This document shows, piece after piece, positions 24,349-33,802 of a stretch of 49,719 nucleotides of DNA. Each line of letters starts with the position of its first letter. Within the stretch, counting starts at the first letter, position 1. This DNA comes from Microbulbifer okhotskensis. Its GTDB lineage: Bacteria; Pseudomonadota; Gammaproteobacteria; Pseudomonadales; Cellvibrionaceae. The position numbers and the translations under genes are program-made. Under the pieces are notes generated by a model that ran no database searches, had not been told where the DNA came from, and was given only the letters and a program-made list of their open reading frames with translations. The stretch is taken from assembly GCF_023895975.1 (NCBI RefSeq), contig NZ_JALBWM010000025.1:1-49719 (forward strand), written 5' to 3'.

Positions 24349-24377
24349 AAAGGCGAGCTTTATGTTCGCCTTTTTTA
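24349..24377 (+). terminator. Rho-independent terminator of serS
   Basis: AAAGGCGA (24349-24356) pairs with TCGCCTTT (24366-24373) across a 9-base loop, with the T tract continuing to 24376. It lies 13 bases after the serS stop. Confidence 0.88.
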
Positions 24378-24425
24378 TTATTGGAACTGAATTTCACCCC
24401 GCCTGCTATTTGATGGAATAAGAAG

Positions 24426-25811
24426 TTGCGCTATTTACCCCTCGGATTTGATGTCAAAGACCGTTCCTGCCTGATTGTTGGTGGTGGCTCAATAGCCACC
24501 CGCAAGGCTCGCCTTCTCAACAAGGCGGGTGCACGCCTGATAGTGGTTTCGCCAGAAATTACCGATGAACTTCGACAGTTGTCTGCCGGTTCCGGTGGGG
24601 AGTGGTATAAATCAGGTTATGCGGTTGATTATCTACAGCAAGCTGAGTTGGTGGTTGCGGCATCCGATAGCGAAGTAATCAATGCGCAGGTATCTGCGGA
24701 TGCGCAAGCCCAGCGTTTGCCAGTCAATGCGGTAGATGCCCCGGAATTGTGTACTTTTACTTTTCCCGCCATCGTTGAGCGGGGAGACCTTTCCATCGGC
24801 ATTAGCAGTGGCGGGGCTGCCCCGGTACTGGCGCGGAGGATTCGCGCTCAGCTTGAAGCATTATTATCGCCAGGGCTGGGACCGCTGGTGGACCTGGCGG
24901 CACGGATGCGTGCCAGGGTCAAAGCGGCATTGCCAGAAGCCCGGCGAAAAAATTTTTGGGAGTGGGTGTTTGCCGGACCCGTCGCTAACCGAATAGAGGC
25001 CGGTCAGCTGGAGGATGCTGAAAATGAAATTCTTAAAGCCTTAAGGGACTGGCAAGGCAACCCCAGCCCAGTGGGTGAGGTTTACCTGGTAGGCGGTGGA
25101 CCAGGTGATCCCGACCTTCTCACCTTTCGTGCGTTGCGTTTAATGCAGCAGGCGGATGTTGTACTTTACGATCGCTTGGTCTCGCCGGAAGTAATGGAAC
25201 TGGTGCGCCGGGATGCGGAGCGTATCTACGTGGGTAAGAAAAAAGCGTTTCACGCAGTACCGCAGGATGATATTAACCAGTTACTGGTCAACTTGGCCCG
25301 TGATGGTAAAAAGGTGTTGCGCCTGAAGGGAGGGGACCCCTTTATATTTGGTCGCGGTGGCGAAGAAATTGATAAATTGTCGGAGGCTGGAATCCCTTTT
25401 CAGGTGGTACCGGGTATTACTGCGGCCTCCGGTTGCGCCAGTTATGCGGGTATTCCTTTGACGCACCGTGATCACGCTCAATCCGTGCGATTTATCACCG
25501 GGCACTTGAAAGACGGCAGTCTGGACCTCCCCTGGAAAGAGCTTGCGGGCCCTGGACAAACCCTGGTTTTCTATATGGGGCTCACCGGTCTGCAAACAAT
25601 TTGCGCCCAATTGATCAATCATGGGCTTGATCAGGGAACACCGGCCGCTTTGGTTGAGAAAGGCACGACACAGGAACAGCGAGTGGTTGTCGGGGATTTA
25701 ACCAGTCTACCTGGACTGGCAGAAAACAGCGAAGTTCGAGCGCCAACATTAACCATTATTGGGGGTGTAGTTGGCTTGCGTGAAAAGCTTCAATGGTTTC
25801 GGCCAGACTGA
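24426..25811 (+). CDS. cysG: Siroheme synthase CysG (trifunctional)
   Basis: 461-residue fused enzyme making siroheme from uroporphyrinogen III. The N-terminal CysG-B half (~1-150) is the NAD-dependent precorrin-2 dehydrogenase and ferrochelatase: [16 protein letters not shown], then [32 protein letters not shown] dimerisation segment (~150-210) follows. The C-terminal CysG-A methyltransferase (~217-461) shows [45 protein letters not shown] and [22 protein letters not shown]. The only usable N-terminal start is TTG 24426, which gives the standard opening [17 protein letters not shown]. Siroheme is the cofactor of assimilatory sulfite and nitrite reductases, not encoded here. Confidence 0.95.
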   Translation: MRYLPLGFDVKDRSCLIVGGGSIATRKARLLNKAGARLIVVSPEITDELRQLSAGSGGEWYKSGYAVDYLQQAELVVAASDSEVINAQVSADAQAQRLPVNAVDAPELCTFTFPAIVERGDLSIGISSGGAAPVLARRIRAQLEALLSPGLGPLVDLAARMRARVKAALPEARRKNFWEWVFAGPVANRIEAGQLEDAENEILKALRDWQGNPSPVGEVYLVGGGPGDPDLLTFRALRLMQQADVVLYDRLVSPEVMELVRRDAERIYVGKKKAFHAVPQDDINQLLVNLARDGKKVLRLKGGDPFIFGRGGEEIDKLSEAGIPFQVVPGITAASGCASYAGIPLTHRDHAQSVRFITGHLKDGSLDLPWKELAGPGQTLVFYMGLTGLQTICAQLINHGLDQGTPAALVEKGTTQEQRVVVGDLTSLPGLAENSEVRAPTLTIIGGVVGLREKLQWFRPD

Positions 25812-25837
25812 GGGTAATGGCGGCAGCAAGCGCTGAT

Positions 25838-25872
25838 ACAGAGAGTACCTATACTCAAAGAGTACTCTCTGT
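25838..25872 (+). repeat. Strong hairpin between cysG and a small membrane-protein gene
   Basis: ACAGAGAGTAC (25838-25848) and GTACTCTCTGT (25862-25872) are perfect 11-base inverted arms with a 13-base loop. No T tract follows. It could be a weak terminator of cysG or a structure controlling translation of the next frame, whose candidate start codons lie 1, 13 and 52 bases beyond it. Confidence 0.55.
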
Positions 25873-25884
25873 GTGGTGTTCAAA

Positions 25885-26148
25885 ATGCTACTTGCATTTA
25901 TCCGCTTCTATTGCACCAATATTATGCGCTTCTTTCTTCCTCCGGGACGCGAAATTGCCGATTCTTCTGAGCTTGATAGTCATACCCGACGTTACACCTA
26001 TCACTATCAGCAAAAGAAAGTCTGGGTAAAAAACCTTTGGATTTTATCCTCCGCACTTATGTTGTGCTTTCCGATACTGCCCTTTGTCCTGAGCCTCACT
26101 TTTTTTACCACTTTCCTGTCTTTTGCGATTCTGGATGAAACTGCTTAG
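25885..26148 (+). CDS. Small membrane protein of unknown function
   Basis: 87 residues from ATG 25885; ATG 25924 would give 74. The middle is hydrophilic and aromatic/basic (RRYTYHYQQKKVWVKN). The C-terminal half is one long hydrophobic stretch or a tight helical pair (LWILSSALMLCFPILPFVLSLTFFTTFLSFAILDE). No domain recognised. The residue pattern and clean hydrophobic segment argue for a real gene, although no ribosome-binding site is convincing. It sits after cysG and its hairpin, and converges on the acylase gene with only seven bases between the stop codons. Confidence 0.6.
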   Translation: MLLAFIRFYCTNIMRFFLPPGREIADSSELDSHTRRYTYHYQQKKVWVKNLWILSSALMLCFPILPFVLSLTFFTTFLSFAILDETA

Positions 26149-26155
26149 TGGCTTC

Positions 26156-28513
26156 TTAATTCAAAGTGAGCCGGTAACGGGGCTCGCGTTCCACCAGAGG
26201 TGAGGCATTGCCTTCCGTCCAATCTTTATGACCGTTGCCATAGAAAGGGGAGAGTGGATGGGCACTCTGTCCGGTTGGCATATGAAATATTCCGTCGGAA
26301 TCTCGCCCGGGGGCTACCACCAAGCGCTGTGATGCCCCGTGGCTTGGTGACTGAAAACGGGGCATGTGGGTATCGCCGGGGAGAGGCTCTGCTGGCATTG
26401 CCAGAAACCAGTTGAGAAGCGGCACCGCTTTGCCCAGTGGGTGCTGAATTCGCGCGGTATTTTGGGCTCCCCAGGTCTGCTGCTGAAGGGGTTGATTACT
26501 TGTCCCCATTTTCTCCAGTACTTTATCCAATGCGGCCAGTTTTATTGCGTTCCAGGATTCAAAATCCGGATTGAGTAATTGTTGCGGTTCCTGTTGAACC
26601 ATCTCCCATAAAGGGTACTCAAATTGCTGCTTTAGTTGGCCAAAAGAAAAATTGGGCTGATAGCGGCGCATGTACGTCAAAATTGGCGCTGTTGTTAGTT
26701 CCATCAGCTTCAGTCGATAGTTGCGGACAATTCGATAACCCACAGAATCGACACTGGAGTGGCCTTGCCAGTTTTGCACCTGGTCGTAAATTTCGCTATA
26801 GCCCTCCTGCCCATCAAGTAATGACAGAAGATGTTGCTGCCATCGTTCAAGAAATACAGCTCGATTATCCAGCTGTATATCCAGCAAGTCTTGCTCATTG
26901 AATTGTTCCCGTGCAAAGAGTCGGTCGCGGATCTGCTGCTGCCGGGCACCGAGGGCATAGCCGTGATTTCCAATAATTTTCAGGTACTCACTGTCGACTA
27001 TTCGCGCATTGGCGCTCCAAATTCGGTGCGAGGGCGGGTTGTATAAACGGGGTTGCTCTTGAGTGGATAAATAGCCATCCCAATAGACATCACCATCTGC
27101 CCAGCTCAACGAGCGACTGCCATTAAAGCCCACCCGCTTTGGAATGGCTCCGGCCACGGACCAGCCAATATTTCCCTCCTTGTCCCCGACCACTAAATTC
27201 TGGTGTGGGATACCGAGGGAAGCGCCAAGGTCTAGAGCTTCCTGTGCCGAACGGACTGTCTCAATATTCAGTAGATTCATATTCCCGCCGGAAATATCGT
27301 GCGCGACCCAGCGAAAGGCCAAAGGCGTACCATTGTAGTTTGTGTCAATGACCGGGCCCCAGATCGTTGAGCGGACTTCCATAATGTCGGAGTCCCCTCC
27401 TTTAATAGCGATCTCCTCTTGTTCAATACTGAAGTTTCTCCAGCCCTCCGGGGTTTTGTACTGAGTGCCATCCTCACTGAGTTCAAGCGGGATTAAGTCA
27501 CTCCAATCACCGCCGGTATTAGTGAAGCCCCAGGCCACGAGTTCGTTACTCCCTGCCACCACAATGGGAGAACCCGGAAGGGTGACCCCTCGCATAAATC
27601 TATTGCTGCCCGGTATATTCCAACCCGCCCGAAACCAGATGTTGGGCACGCTGAGTCCTAAGTGCATATCATTGGCAAGAATGGCACCACCGTGCTCGGT
27701 CAGCTCGCCACCAACTACCCAATTATTACTGCCGTAAATTTTGTCATCACTCTCCATTGGCTGGTAGGCGATGGTGTCTTGTTTATCTAAAAGGGCGGAA
27801 ATTGGTGTTTTAGGAATGCTAACTTTTGCACGCGCATTGCCAAATAGTGGAGCATCCCATCGGCCTCCTTCGGGGAAGTAGAAGGCGTAGAGGTCCTCTG
27901 GAAGCAGTTCAGCTAGAGCGGTATCGCGAAGTTCGAAACGCCCTTTTGCACTCTGTAATGTCAGGTACATGCTATAGACGGTTAGCAGGCTGTCGGCGGT
28001 ATTCCAGGGACGAGGTTCCAGGCCCAGCAACAGATATTCCCAGGGATTTTCCGCAAGGCTATTCAAGCCAAAGTTCACCCCATTTACATATTGTGCCAAT
28101 AATTCCCTTTGCTTTATTGGCATTGCAGCAATATTGCGTTCGGCTCTTTTTCGGAACTGATGAATGCGTACCTTTTTATCCTGGCTGAGTGCCGCTGACC
28201 CTACTAGCTCTGATAATTCACCGGATGAATTTCGACGCAATAGATCCATTTGAAAAAAACGTTCCTGCGCATGCAAGAATCCCAGGGCAAAAGCGGAGCT
28301 ATTACGATTTTCTGAACGAATTAGAGGAACACCTTGGGTATCGCGCTCTATGGTCACGGGCGCTTTAAGTTCACCAGTGGTGATGGTTCCAACAAGGATG
28401 GCTAGGCTTTGTCTGAGCCATAACCAGGCCGCAATTAAAAATAAAACGACCAATGCCCCGATTCCCAGTAATAGTTTTGAATAAAATTTTTTCAAGTATG
28501 GAAAGTTTGCCAT
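26156..28513 (-). CDS. Penicillin-acylase family Ntn hydrolase
   Basis: 785-residue N-terminal-nucleophile amidase of the penicillin G acylase/PvdQ family. Such proteins are exported and cut themselves into alpha and beta chains. Residues ~14-36 form an N-terminal hydrophobic segment (signal or anchor). The alpha region includes FALGFLHAQERFFQMDLLRRNSSGELSE. The predicted nucleophile is Ser262 in YGSNNWVVGG, the start of the beta chain, followed by GGAILANDMHLGLSVPN and the oxyanion/base region. The ATG at 28513 is chosen; a GTG four codons earlier lacks a ribosome-binding site. Substrates in the family include beta-lactams, acyl-homoserine lactones and pyoverdine precursors; which applies here is unknown. 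It is divergent from a TonB receptor gene. Confidence 0.88.
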   Translation of the reverse strand: MANFPYLKKFYSKLLLGIGALVVLFLIAAWLWLRQSLAILVGTITTGELKAPVTIERDTQGVPLIRSENRNSSAFALGFLHAQERFFQMDLLRRNSSGELSELVGSAALSQDKKVRIHQFRKRAERNIAAMPIKQRELLAQYVNGVNFGLNSLAENPWEYLLLGLEPRPWNTADSLLTVYSMYLTLQSAKGRFELRDTALAELLPEDLYAFYFPEGGRWDAPLFGNARAKVSIPKTPISALLDKQDTIAYQPMESDDKIYGSNNWVVGGELTEHGGAILANDMHLGLSVPNIWFRAGWNIPGSNRFMRGVTLPGSPIVVAGSNELVAWGFTNTGGDWSDLIPLELSEDGTQYKTPEGWRNFSIEQEEIAIKGGDSDIMEVRSTIWGPVIDTNYNGTPLAFRWVAHDISGGNMNLLNIETVRSAQEALDLGASLGIPHQNLVVGDKEGNIGWSVAGAIPKRVGFNGSRSLSWADGDVYWDGYLSTQEQPRLYNPPSHRIWSANARIVDSEYLKIIGNHGYALGARQQQIRDRLFAREQFNEQDLLDIQLDNRAVFLERWQQHLLSLLDGQEGYSEIYDQVQNWQGHSSVDSVGYRIVRNYRLKLMELTTAPILTYMRRYQPNFSFGQLKQQFEYPLWEMVQQEPQQLLNPDFESWNAIKLAALDKVLEKMGTSNQPLQQQTWGAQNTARIQHPLGKAVPLLNWFLAMPAEPLPGDTHMPRFQSPSHGASQRLVVAPGRDSDGIFHMPTGQSAHPLSPFYGNGHKDWTEGNASPLVEREPRYRLTLN

Positions 28514-28745
28514 TGTAATTCCCACTGAATTTCTGAGTTGATGTCGGTACCACTTCTTTGTGCAATTCTAATTTTTCTAGGTAAGTTACCGGGAGATACA
28601 AGGAGTAACTTTTGGTGACAAAATCCGAGATTAATATTCCCGGATTTTCCTGTCATTCCCTGCTATCCCCCTAAGAACTGACTGGTCACGAGAAAAAAAT
28701 CATCGCAGGGTTTTAAATAGGAATACGCGATCGTAAGATGGCGTG

Positions 28746-28767
28746 CAATAACAAAAACAATAACAAA
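28746..28767 (+). repeat. Direct repeat in the acylase / TonB-receptor intergenic region
   Basis: CAATAACAAA occurs at 28746-28755 and again at 28758-28767, a 12-base period, and a partial copy CAATAAAC starts at 28790. It lies about 40-60 bases upstream of the receptor start. TATAAC at 28785-28790 is a possible -10, so the repeats would occupy the -35 and upstream area where an activator binds. No Fur-box match is seen. Confidence 0.4.
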
Positions 28768-28808
28768 TCGAGAACATCACGCTGTATAACAATAAACGCG
28801 AGGACGCG

Positions 28809-31361
28809 ATGATGCACGATGTTGGTAGAGCTGTAATTAACCGTAAATTTAGTCTTTCCATTCTTTCTGGGACCATTGCTTTTCTCACTGCTGTTGCCAG
28901 TCCTGTGCAGGCTGCGGAAATCGAGGAAGTTGTTGTTACGGCTCAGAAGCGAGCGGAAAATTTACAAGATGTACCTATCGCGATTTCCGCTTTCACCGGT
29001 GACAATATAAAAGATGCGGGTGTCAAAAACCTGACGGAACTGGGTAAATATACGCCTGGTGTCGAAATGCACAACGATACGGCCCTGCAACCGACCTACA
29101 GCATTCGTGGTGTGCAAACCAACGATTGGACCATCGGTTCCGATCCTGCGGTGGCAGTTTATGTGGATGGAATTTATACCGGGCGCAGTGCAGGTGCAGA
29201 GATACCACTGACCGATATTGAGAGGGTAGAAGTACTTAAAGGTCCACAAGGCACACTGTTTGGTCGTAATGCCACAGGGGGCGCCATTCATATTATTACC
29301 ACCAAGCCTCAGGCTGATGATTCGGTCGAGTTGAACCTGACCGCAGGTAATTATGGGCGCCAATCATCAGATTTTTTGGTGAATCGACAAATTACTGACC
29401 ATCTTTATGGTCGCTTTTCGGTGTCTAGCAACCGCCGCGACGCTTTTGCCGATAACCTCGACAGTGGTTTTTCAGTCGGTGATCAGGATACACAAACTTA
29501 CCGTGCTTCGGTATTGTGGGAGCCGGCGACAGATACAGAGGTACTGTGGCGGGCCGACTATGGGGTGATGGACCAGGGTAGTGCTCTGCGGACAACCATA
29601 GTGCCTAGTCTGAAGGAAGATACCGACGTATTTGGCGATTACGCCCTGGATACGCCGACAATTGAAGATCGGGAATCATTTGGGACTTCCCTGACCATTA
29701 CCAAGGATTTCGAAAACTTCACCCTTACTTCAATTACAGCTTACCGCGGATTTGATGCGCACCTGCAGCAAGATGAAGATGGTACTGCCAACCCAGACTA
29801 TATGTTTGGCTCAGCCAATACCGACGATCAGAGCCAGTTCTCACAGGAATTCCGCCTTAGTGGCGCTACAGATACGATCAAGTGGACTGTGGGAGCCTCT
29901 TACTCTGAAGAGGAGGTGGATCACACGACCTACGCCAATTTCACCACAGGGTCGGTGGAATCCTTTGCCGTTTACGAGGGGATCAAGGCCGCCTATCCCG
30001 ATTTGACGCAAACAGAGCAAGAGGACTTGGCAGTTATCACCCGTGGCCAGTTACAGCAGGCGGGGCTGGAGGGGGTCGCAAGTGCCACCTTTGTCTATGA
30101 CCTGATGCTGCAAACCGGCCAGGTGGATGAGCTGCTTACTGTTCTGGGCGCTCCAGACAGCATTACCAGCGATATGCTTTATGCCGAGGATGTAGTCGGA
30201 CAAATGATGGCTGGTTTTAATCCCTGGATCGCTTCTGATACGCCCTGGGGTGAGACAGTTCGCAACACCGGCGATTATCGTTCCAGTGCTATCTATGGCG
30301 ATATGACCTGGAGTATGACCGATAAGCTGGATCTGACTGTCGGTGCTCGATATACCTACGATCAGAAAGATTTCACTATTCAAACGGCCTATGGCAACAG
30401 TATTCCGTTATCGCTGTCCGGAGGAACGGTTCGTCTGGTCGACGGAGACGGTAACTTTATTGGCGATATGACGCTGCCGGAAATCGACTTGGGGTCTCAA
30501 TTATTCGGAATCGTATTTTTCAATAATGGTCAGCCGGTATTGGATTCCAAATTGAGTAACAGTTGGAGCGATATTTCGGGGCGCATTGTGCTGGATTACC
30601 GCTGGAACGAAGATGTAATGACTTATGTCTCCCTGGCGGATGGTTTTAAAGCGGGTGGATTCAACAGTCTTAATTTTGGCCCTGGCGTAGAGTCCTCCTT
30701 TGACCAGGAAGATGTGGTCAACCTGGAAGTTGGACTTAAAAGCAGCCTATTTGATAACCGGGTTCGTCTAAATACTTCTGTTTATTCGTATAAATACAAA
30801 AACCTTCAGGAACTGGACTTGGTCGGTACCCCCATACCCAGCTACAACCTGAGAAACTCTGATGCCGAGGGCGCCGGGGCTGAGATTGAAGTGCAGTGGG
30901 CGGTCACTGACAGCCTGTTCGTCGCCGGTAATTACTCTTACCTGGATACAGAGTTTACCGATTACCAGATTATCGAAGCGATCGGTGAGACTGAAGAAGA
31001 TTCCAAGGTGGGCCAGTCGAGGGTCTCCACTCCGGAAAATAAGTTTAACTTGATGGCCGAGTACACAGTTGATCTGGCCTCTGGGGGCGAGTTTATCTTC
31101 CGGGGTGACTACAACTGGACTGATGAACGTATTGGTTCGATTACTGATCGAACGCGTATCGTCGAAGACTACCAGTTGTTTAATTTACGTGCTGCTTGGA
31201 ATAGTGCCTCGGATAATTACTCACTTGCGCTCTGGGTACAGAACCTGACTGATGAGGAGATAGCGGGTGGCTATGGCGGCACCGGTGCCGCGATTGGTGC
31301 TAGTCCGGCCTGGCGCTTTATGCCGAGGATGTACGGTGCAGATTTAACAGTAAGATTTTAA
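28809..31361 (+). CDS. TonB-dependent outer-membrane receptor
   Basis: 850-residue active importer. A signal peptide occupies ~1-35 (ending VQAAEIEE). The TonB box is EEVVVTAQ (~37-44), followed by KRAENLQDVPIAISAF, the usual opening of the plug in the large family of proteobacterial receptors. Plug landmarks are YSIRGVQTNDW and VEVLKGPQGTLFGRNATGGAIHIIT. The beta-barrel ends with the canonical terminal aromatic residue (ADLTVRF). GAGG is six bases upstream of ATG 28809. The ligand is not predictable; relatives are mostly annotated for siderophores or carbohydrate and aromatic nutrients. The divergent acylase suggests a ligand that is processed by amide hydrolysis, which is inference. Confidence 0.93.
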   Translation: MMHDVGRAVINRKFSLSILSGTIAFLTAVASPVQAAEIEEVVVTAQKRAENLQDVPIAISAFTGDNIKDAGVKNLTELGKYTPGVEMHNDTALQPTYSIRGVQTNDWTIGSDPAVAVYVDGIYTGRSAGAEIPLTDIERVEVLKGPQGTLFGRNATGGAIHIITTKPQADDSVELNLTAGNYGRQSSDFLVNRQITDHLYGRFSVSSNRRDAFADNLDSGFSVGDQDTQTYRASVLWEPATDTEVLWRADYGVMDQGSALRTTIVPSLKEDTDVFGDYALDTPTIEDRESFGTSLTITKDFENFTLTSITAYRGFDAHLQQDEDGTANPDYMFGSANTDDQSQFSQEFRLSGATDTIKWTVGASYSEEEVDHTTYANFTTGSVESFAVYEGIKAAYPDLTQTEQEDLAVITRGQLQQAGLEGVASATFVYDLMLQTGQVDELLTVLGAPDSITSDMLYAEDVVGQMMAGFNPWIASDTPWGETVRNTGDYRSSAIYGDMTWSMTDKLDLTVGARYTYDQKDFTIQTAYGNSIPLSLSGGTVRLVDGDGNFIGDMTLPEIDLGSQLFGIVFFNNGQPVLDSKLSNSWSDISGRIVLDYRWNEDVMTYVSLADGFKAGGFNSLNFGPGVESSFDQEDVVNLEVGLKSSLFDNRVRLNTSVYSYKYKNLQELDLVGTPIPSYNLRNSDAEGAGAEIEVQWAVTDSLFVAGNYSYLDTEFTDYQIIEAIGETEEDSKVGQSRVSTPENKFNLMAEYTVDLASGGEFIFRGDYNWTDERIGSITDRTRIVEDYQLFNLRAAWNSASDNYSLALWVQNLTDEEIAGGYGGTGAAIGASPAWRFMPRMYGADLTVRF

Positions 31362-31393
31362 TGAGTTATTGATGTCAGCATGATGAGAGAGTG

Positions 31394-31418
31394 GGCCGGT
31401 TTATCCGGCCATTTTTTT
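31394..31418 (+). terminator. Rho-independent terminator of the TonB receptor gene
   Basis: GGCCGG (31394-31399), a 5-base loop and CCGGCC (31405-31410), followed by A and seven T. It ends the receptor transcript before the ergothioneine operon. Confidence 0.88.
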
Positions 31419-31526
31419 CTTCTAATCTATTGAAAGAATAAACTGGCGCGTATCGCTTCTTGTTGGTCAGCAGCCCCCTAGGTTTACACCTAAAACTGCG
31501 TATGATGATTTCAACAGAGAAGAATT

Positions 31527-32831
31527 GTGTCGCAGTTGATTACTGATATGGCAATACTTGCAGGTGAAGTACCTTTAGAGGAAGTACAAGATCAACTCCT
31601 TAGCTTTTATCAAAAAGTTCGAGGAGAGACTGAGGGTCTCGCAGCATCGCTATCCGCTGAGGATATGCAGCTGCAATCGATGCCTGATGCCAGCCCTACC
31701 AAGTGGCATCTAGCGCACACTAGTTGGTTTTTCGAAACTTTTGTTCTGGCCTCCCGGCTGCCGGGTTATCAAGTGTTTAACCCCCACTTCAATCACCTAT
31801 TCAACTCCTACTACAACAGCCTGGGTACGCCCTTCTCACGTTCGGAGAGGGGACTGATTTCGCGACCGGATCTTGGCCAGATCTACGAATATCGCAAGGC
31901 TGTTGATGTGGGTATGCAAACACTACTCAGTGACTACCCGGTATCGCCAAATCTGGCTTCCCTGATTCAGCTGGGCCTGAATCATGAGCAGCAACACCAA
32001 GAGCTGATATTGACAGATATCAAACATGCACTGTCAGTAAATCCGATGGCTCTGGCCTACAGCGATGCCTTGCCTGAAGATGAGGGCTACCCCTTAGAAC
32101 CACTGCGGTGGCTCAAGATACCCCGGGGATTTTATGGAATTGGCAGCGATGGTAACAGCTTTTGCTTTGATAATGAGAGGCCCGAACACCAGCAGTTTGT
32201 CGATGAATTTAGAATAGCCTCCCGCTTAATTACCAATGGCGAATATCTCGAGTTTATCCAAGATGGTGGTTATGAAAAACACCGGTTGTGGCTGTCAGAT
32301 GGTTGGTCGCTGATACAACAGAATCAGTATAAGAGCCCCTGTTATTGGCGTCGTAACGAGAGCGGCTGGCAACAATATTCACTTCACGGTTCGGTAACAT
32401 TGAATCGATCTGAACCAGTTTACCATCTTTCCTTTTATGAAGCCGATGCTTTTGCTACTTGGGCAGGAAAGCGGTTGCCGACTGAGTTTGAATGGGAAGC
32501 TGCCGCATGTCACTTGCGTCGGCCTGACCAAATGGCGATAGCCAACTTCCTTGAGAAACGGCACTTTAAACCACTACAGGCACAGCGCGGACATACCCAA
32601 TTCTTGGGTGATTTATGGGAGTGGACTTCCAGTGCTTACCTTCCTTATCGTCGATTTAGAACAAGGGCGGATGCGGTAGGGGAATATAACGGGAAATTTA
32701 TGTGTAACCAGAAGGTCTTGCGTGGTGGATCTTTTGCAACACCAGCAGACCACATTAGGATCAGTTACCGCAACTTCTTTTATCCACATCAATCGTGGCA
32801 ATTTACCGGTATCCGTTTGGCAGGAGACTGA
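31527..32831 (+). CDS. egtB: Ergothioneine sulfoxide synthase EgtB
   Basis: 434-residue non-haem iron enzyme that couples trimethyl-histidine (hercynine) to a thiol substrate with O2 to form a sulfoxide. The N-terminal DinB-like half supplies the three iron histidines: His64 in WHLAHTSWFFE, and His153 and His157 in NHEQQHQE. The C-terminal half is a formylglycine-generating-enzyme-like domain (RLPTEFEWEAA, LGDLWEWTSSAYLPY, RGGSFATP, RISYRNFF). The start is GTG 31527 with a GAGAAG-like site upstream. The stop lies two bases before egtD, so the pair is coupled. Whether the thiol donor is cysteine or gamma-glutamylcysteine cannot be read with confidence; no egtA, egtC or obvious egtE is nearby. 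Confidence 0.92.
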   Translation: MSQLITDMAILAGEVPLEEVQDQLLSFYQKVRGETEGLAASLSAEDMQLQSMPDASPTKWHLAHTSWFFETFVLASRLPGYQVFNPHFNHLFNSYYNSLGTPFSRSERGLISRPDLGQIYEYRKAVDVGMQTLLSDYPVSPNLASLIQLGLNHEQQHQELILTDIKHALSVNPMALAYSDALPEDEGYPLEPLRWLKIPRGFYGIGSDGNSFCFDNERPEHQQFVDEFRIASRLITNGEYLEFIQDGGYEKHRLWLSDGWSLIQQNQYKSPCYWRRNESGWQQYSLHGSVTLNRSEPVYHLSFYEADAFATWAGKRLPTEFEWEAAACHLRRPDQMAIANFLEKRHFKPLQAQRGHTQFLGDLWEWTSSAYLPYRRFRTRADAVGEYNGKFMCNQKVLRGGSFATPADHIRISYRNFFYPHQSWQFTGIRLAGD

Positions 32832-32833
32832 AT

Positions 32834-33802
32834 GTGAAGGCAGCCTTATCATCGATTCGAGAAAGCTCTTCCCCGGAAAATGAATTTCTTAATGATGTAT
32901 TGCAGGGATTGTCAGATCGTCAAAAAAATATACCGTGTAAGTATCTATACGACGAGCAGGGCTCTCAGCTTTTCGAAAAAATATGTAACTTGGAAGATTA
33001 CTATTTAATGCGTACGGAAACGGAAATATTTAATACGTATCTGGTGGATATTGGCCGTGAAATTGGTGCTGAAGCACTGCTTGTGGAGCCTGGGGCAGGT
33101 AACTGTGAGAAAGTAGAGGCTTTGCTCAATGTTCTTGAAAAACCTAGCGGATATTACCCTATTGATATATCTCCAGAAATACTGCGTCAAGCAGAGAAGC
33201 GTATTAGTCAGAGTGTATCAAATATCCCGATATGGACCGAAGTGGGTGATTTCACTCAGTCGAAGGTGTGGGATAATCTGACTCAGATCCCATCAAAGAA
33301 AAGAGTCGTATTTTTCCCCGGTTCAACGATTGGCAATTTTGAGCCAAAGAAAGCGGGACAGCTTCTGGAGCTGTTTGCCGCCAATCTGAACGAAGGGGAT
33401 GGGCTGTTGATAGGCGTTGATCTTGTTAAGGACTCAGTAGTTCTCGAAAGGGCCTATCATGATAGTGAGCATATAACTGAACGATTCACCAAAAATATCT
33501 TGTCACGTATTAACAGTGAACTTGACGGTGACTTTGATTCATCATTATTTGCCCATCGGGCTTTTTATCATCAATTACGGCAGCGCATAGAAATCCACCT
33601 GGTCAGCCTGAAAGAGCAAAGCGTTTCCATTTCTGGGAGACAAATAGAGTTTTTCGAAGGCGAGACAATTCATACAGAGAATAGTCATAAGTACGAACTA
33701 AGAGGCTTTAATAGTCTGCTGTTGGATGGGGGCTTTAAGCCTGTTCGGCAATGGACCGACTCCTCTGAATCCTATGCTATTTACTATGCTCAAGCGATTT
33801 AG
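32834..33802 (+). CDS. egtD: L-histidine N-alpha-methyltransferase EgtD
   Basis: 322-residue SAM-dependent enzyme that trimethylates histidine to hercynine, the EgtB substrate; mycobacterial EgtD has 321 residues. Typical blocks: KYLYDEQGSQLFEKICNLEDYYLMRTE (~36-62), the SAM site VEPGAGNCEK (84-93), YYPIDISPEIL, FFPGSTIGNFEP, GDGLLIGVDLVKD, and a C-terminal region with ETIHTENSHKY. The start is GTG 32834, with AGGAG seven bases upstream, inside the last codons of egtB. The frame is also open further upstream within egtB but is not conserved there. The last 17 bases overlap a DUF411 gene. Confidence 0.94.
   Translation: MKAALSSIRESSSPENEFLNDVLQGLSDRQKNIPCKYLYDEQGSQLFEKICNLEDYYLMRTETEIFNTYLVDIGREIGAEALLVEPGAGNCEKVEALLNVLEKPSGYYPIDISPEILRQAEKRISQSVSNIPIWTEVGDFTQSKVWDNLTQIPSKKRVVFFPGSTIGNFEPKKAGQLLELFAANLNEGDGLLIGVDLVKDSVVLERAYHDSEHITERFTKNILSRINSELDGDFDSSLFAHRAFYHQLRQRIEIHLVSLKEQSVSISGRQIEFFEGETIHTENSHKYELRGFNSLLLDGGFKPVRQWTDSSESYAIYYAQAI

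Noticed and set aside
28526..28808. Fur box upstream of the TonB receptor
   Set aside because: No stretch resembles the GATAATGATAATCATTATC consensus well enough.
31527..33802. Ovothiol synthase (OvoA) or selenoneine synthase (SenA) reading of egtB/egtD
   Set aside because: OvoA is a single fused protein, and SenA occurs with SenB. Here separate EgtB and EgtD proteins of normal length sit together, which fits ergothioneine best.
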